Below, one piece after another: positions 6,110 to 7,323 of a stretch of 7,323 nt of DNA. Position 1 is the first letter of the stretch. Each line of letters begins with the position of its first letter. The DNA is from CAYSWK01 sp964434735 (lineage in GTDB: Archaea; Micrarchaeota; Micrarchaeia; Anstonellales; Bilamarchaeaceae): positions 1 to 7,323 of the forward strand of contig CAYSWK010000041.1 in assembly GCA_964434735.1 (NCBI GenBank), given 5' to 3'. The notes beneath the pieces are model-generated. The model was not told where the DNA came from. It did not search any database and worked only from the letters and a program-made list of their open reading frames with translations. The position numbers and the translations under genes were made by a program.

Positions 6110-6337
6110 TTATTTAAGGAAAACATATTTGAAGAGAATGAGGATGATTATTCCTATGATAAAAAGGCCTACAAAATAGGGCCAATAGTGGTAGGGTAGG
6201 CTTCCTTGCGCGGGTTGCGGAACGGTTTTTGCTTTTTCAAACGATTTTGAATACACGAATATCCCTAGCAGCAGTCCTCCAATTATGAGGACAACTCCGA
6301 CGCCAATTGCAATCAAAAGTATTTTATCGATATCCAT
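6110..6337 (-). CDS. Small two-helix membrane protein
   Basis: A 75-residue protein that is mostly membrane. The first helix is at about residues 6-29 (ILLIAIGVGVVLIIGGLLLG) and the second at about 54-71 (YFVGLFIIGIIILILF). Between them is a polar loop of some 24 residues with lysines, Pro/Gln and the aromatic YHYWPY patch just before helix two. The N-terminus is acidic (MDIDK) and the C-terminus basic (KYVFLK), which does not settle the topology. It is the last gene of the minus-strand NAD kinase cluster: its ATG follows the stop of the upstream gene by three bases, with a GAGG site at the end of that gene. No family is recognised. A typical function for such short proteins would be a membrane anchor or accessory subunit, but nothing here demonstrates that. 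Confidence 0.75.
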   Translation of the reverse strand: MDIDKILLIAIGVGVVLIIGGLLLGIFVYSKSFEKAKTVPQPAQGSLPYHYWPYFVGLFIIGIIILILFKYVFLK

Positions 6338-6340
6338 GTG

Positions 6341-6610
6341 TCATCCCTCTTTTTCTGCAAAATCCTTCATCATTTTTCCCTTAGGAAGCGCAACGCCAAG
6401 CGGTGAGCGCACAGGCATTTGTGCCTTTTCTGCAACTTCGCTTAAACCAACAGGAGTGATATTTTTTTTCGTAACAAGCGTTGCAACTGTTCCGTGTGCG
6501 GTTTTCTCTTGTGTAACTTCAAACGTAACAATTTGACGTACGCCCGCAATAACGAGGTGAAGCTCAATTGATTTTTGCTTTAGTATTTCTTCTCGATGAG
6601 GAATGTGCAT
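6341..6610 (-). CDS. Hypothetical 89-residue protein between NAD kinase and a membrane protein
   Basis: Not recognised. The 89 residues begin with a basic, charged helix (HREEILKQK), followed by alternating hydrophobic segments likely to be beta strands (IELHLVIAG, RQIVTFEVT, TVATLVTKK) and a basic C-terminal part with the turn-rich stretch MPVRSPLGVALPKGK. It has no cysteine, signal peptide or membrane helix, so it should be cytoplasmic. The ATG at 6610 is the only reasonable start, as no GTG or TTG occurs in the early codons. That makes the gene overlap the 3' end of the NAD kinase gene by 31 bases in another frame; AGGG six bases upstream can serve as ribosome binding site. The overlap on one side and a three-base gap to the membrane-protein gene on the other imply translational coupling of all three. 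The role is unknown. Confidence 0.75.
   Translation of the reverse strand: MHIPHREEILKQKSIELHLVIAGVRQIVTFEVTQEKTAHGTVATLVTKKNITPVGLSEVAEKAQMPVRSPLGVALPKGKMMKDFAEKEG
6346..6350 (-). promoter_or_regulatory. Shine-Dalgarno site of the small membrane-protein gene
   Basis: On the minus strand, GAGGG at these bases is followed about eight bases later by the ATG at 6337. The site lies inside the last codons of the upstream gene, so ribosomes finishing that gene would be in position to start the next one. Confidence 0.5.
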
Positions 6611-7323
6611 GGGGTTCCCTTGGTGATTGTTACTGTTTCTTGAGGATTGATGCGCGTGATGTATATGCCGTCAGTAATAATATCATTGGTGCGGTCTGCA
6701 GATAATACTATCTGAGTTGTTCCAGGTACAATTCGTGGCGTAAATCTTCTCATATATGCACAAATAGGAACAAGCTGTATTTTGGTGCTTTTAGGAGACA
6801 TTATTTTCCCGCCTGCAGAGTACGCATAGGCAGATGAGCCGTTTGGCGTTGAGACAATCATGCCGTCCCCTTCAAAGTCGAATGTTTCTTCACCGTATGA
6901 TCCGAATATCCTGATGACGCGGTAATCATGGGTGTGGATAACGCAATCGTTCAAAGCCTGATATGTTTTATTTCCCACTTTGATGTTAAGCGTGATTCTT
7001 TTTTGGATTTTTCCTTCTTGCAATAATTCAAGGAGATTGTCCTTCCAATTATCATTTCGTAATGAGCAGAAGTAGCTTGTTGAGCTTCCTATCCCAACAA
7101 CAACTCCTTCAAGGTCATGTTTGTGGTTTGCATAGAGGATGGTTCCGTCTCCGCCTATGCAGATGGTTAGATCTGCTGAACGTTTTGAGTTTCGAGTTTT
7201 GAATTTTGTCCTTCCCACCACTCCATACTCATTGGCAACAAGGTATTCCTCAACCTCCTCCTTGGTCTTTTGCGCCCATTCCTTCTTGGGGTTTGCGATG
7301 ACTTTTATTGTTGAAATTTCCAT
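6580..7323 (-). CDS. nadK: NAD kinase (ATP-NAD kinase)
   Basis: Phosphorylates NAD to NADP with ATP, in the cytoplasm; the sole known route to NADP in most cells. The 247-residue product has the diagnostic GGDGT motif at 57-61 with the catalytic aspartate D59. N125-D126 stand where the family usually has Asn-Glu (AL-N-E). The glycine-rich GDGMIVSTPNGSSAYAYSAG is at 152-171, and the C-terminal beta-rich domain carries the SADRTNDIITDG stretch. Between these, VVGIGSSTSYFCSL (75-88) replaces the bacterial GIN-x-G-x-LGFL segment, so it is a divergent branch. The ATG is the last codon visible at the window edge; family members start just before this first strand, so the gene is probably complete, though an upstream extension cannot be excluded. 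It is the first visible gene of a minus-strand cluster, and its 3' end overlaps the next gene by 31 bases. Its promoter lies outside the window. Confidence 0.9.
   Translation of the reverse strand: MEISTIKVIANPKKEWAQKTKEEVEEYLVANEYGVVGRTKFKTRNSKRSADLTICIGGDGTILYANHKHDLEGVVVGIGSSTSYFCSLRNDNWKDNLLELLQEGKIQKRITLNIKVGNKTYQALNDCVIHTHDYRVIRIFGSYGEETFDFEGDGMIVSTPNGSSAYAYSAGGKIMSPKSTKIQLVPICAYMRRFTPRIVPGTTQIVLSADRTNDIITDGIYITRINPQETVTITKGTPCTFLIEKKY

Noticed and set aside
1..7323. CRISPR array, tRNA, insertion sequence or toxin-antitoxin pair
   Set aside because: No regularly spaced direct repeats, tRNA-like cloverleaf, transposase or terminal inverted repeats were seen. The two small minus-strand genes were considered as a toxin-antitoxin pair, but they are coupled to nadK and match no such family.

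Overview
This 7.3 kb window carries eight protein genes and no RNA genes, insertion sequences or CRISPR array that I can see. It looks archaeal. Several genes have an archaeal-type TATA box about 25-30 bases upstream of the best start codon, which implies leaderless or very short-leader transcripts. Gene ends are mostly followed by T-rich tracts. Where a Shine-Dalgarno site exists, it is of the AGGTG/GAGG kind. Compact spacing, a one-domain CTP synthase and several orphan proteins would fit a small-genome lineage such as DPANN (Woesearchaeota/Pacearchaeota-like). That placement is inference, because no phylogenetic marker is present.

Layout. On the left (minus strand) is a CTP synthase that ends where the synthetase (amidoligase) domain ends and has no glutaminase domain. 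It diverges from a plus-strand run of four genes: a class V PLP aminotransferase; an 836-residue orphan protein with one central membrane segment; a short D-3-phosphoglycerate dehydrogenase-type enzyme without an ACT domain; and a 141-residue orphan. On the right, a minus-strand cluster of NAD kinase, an 89-residue orphan and a 75-residue two-helix membrane protein runs toward the plus-strand genes and meets them tail to tail with one base between stop codons.

How the genes may work together. The aminotransferase and the dehydrogenase could supply the first two steps of the phosphorylated serine pathway (3-phosphoglycerate to phosphohydroxypyruvate to phosphoserine), although the large membrane protein sits between them. 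NAD kinase supplies NADP and appears translationally coupled to two small unknown proteins. Promoter evidence suggests each large plus-strand gene has its own promoter, so this is a neighbourhood more than one operon.

The best leads are the glutaminase-less CTP synthase, the large unrecognised membrane protein between the two putative serine genes, a perfect hairpin-plus-T-tract terminator in an otherwise archaeal-looking context, and the overlapping NAD kinase cluster with two unknown small proteins. I did not find a clear-cut new defence or mobile system.
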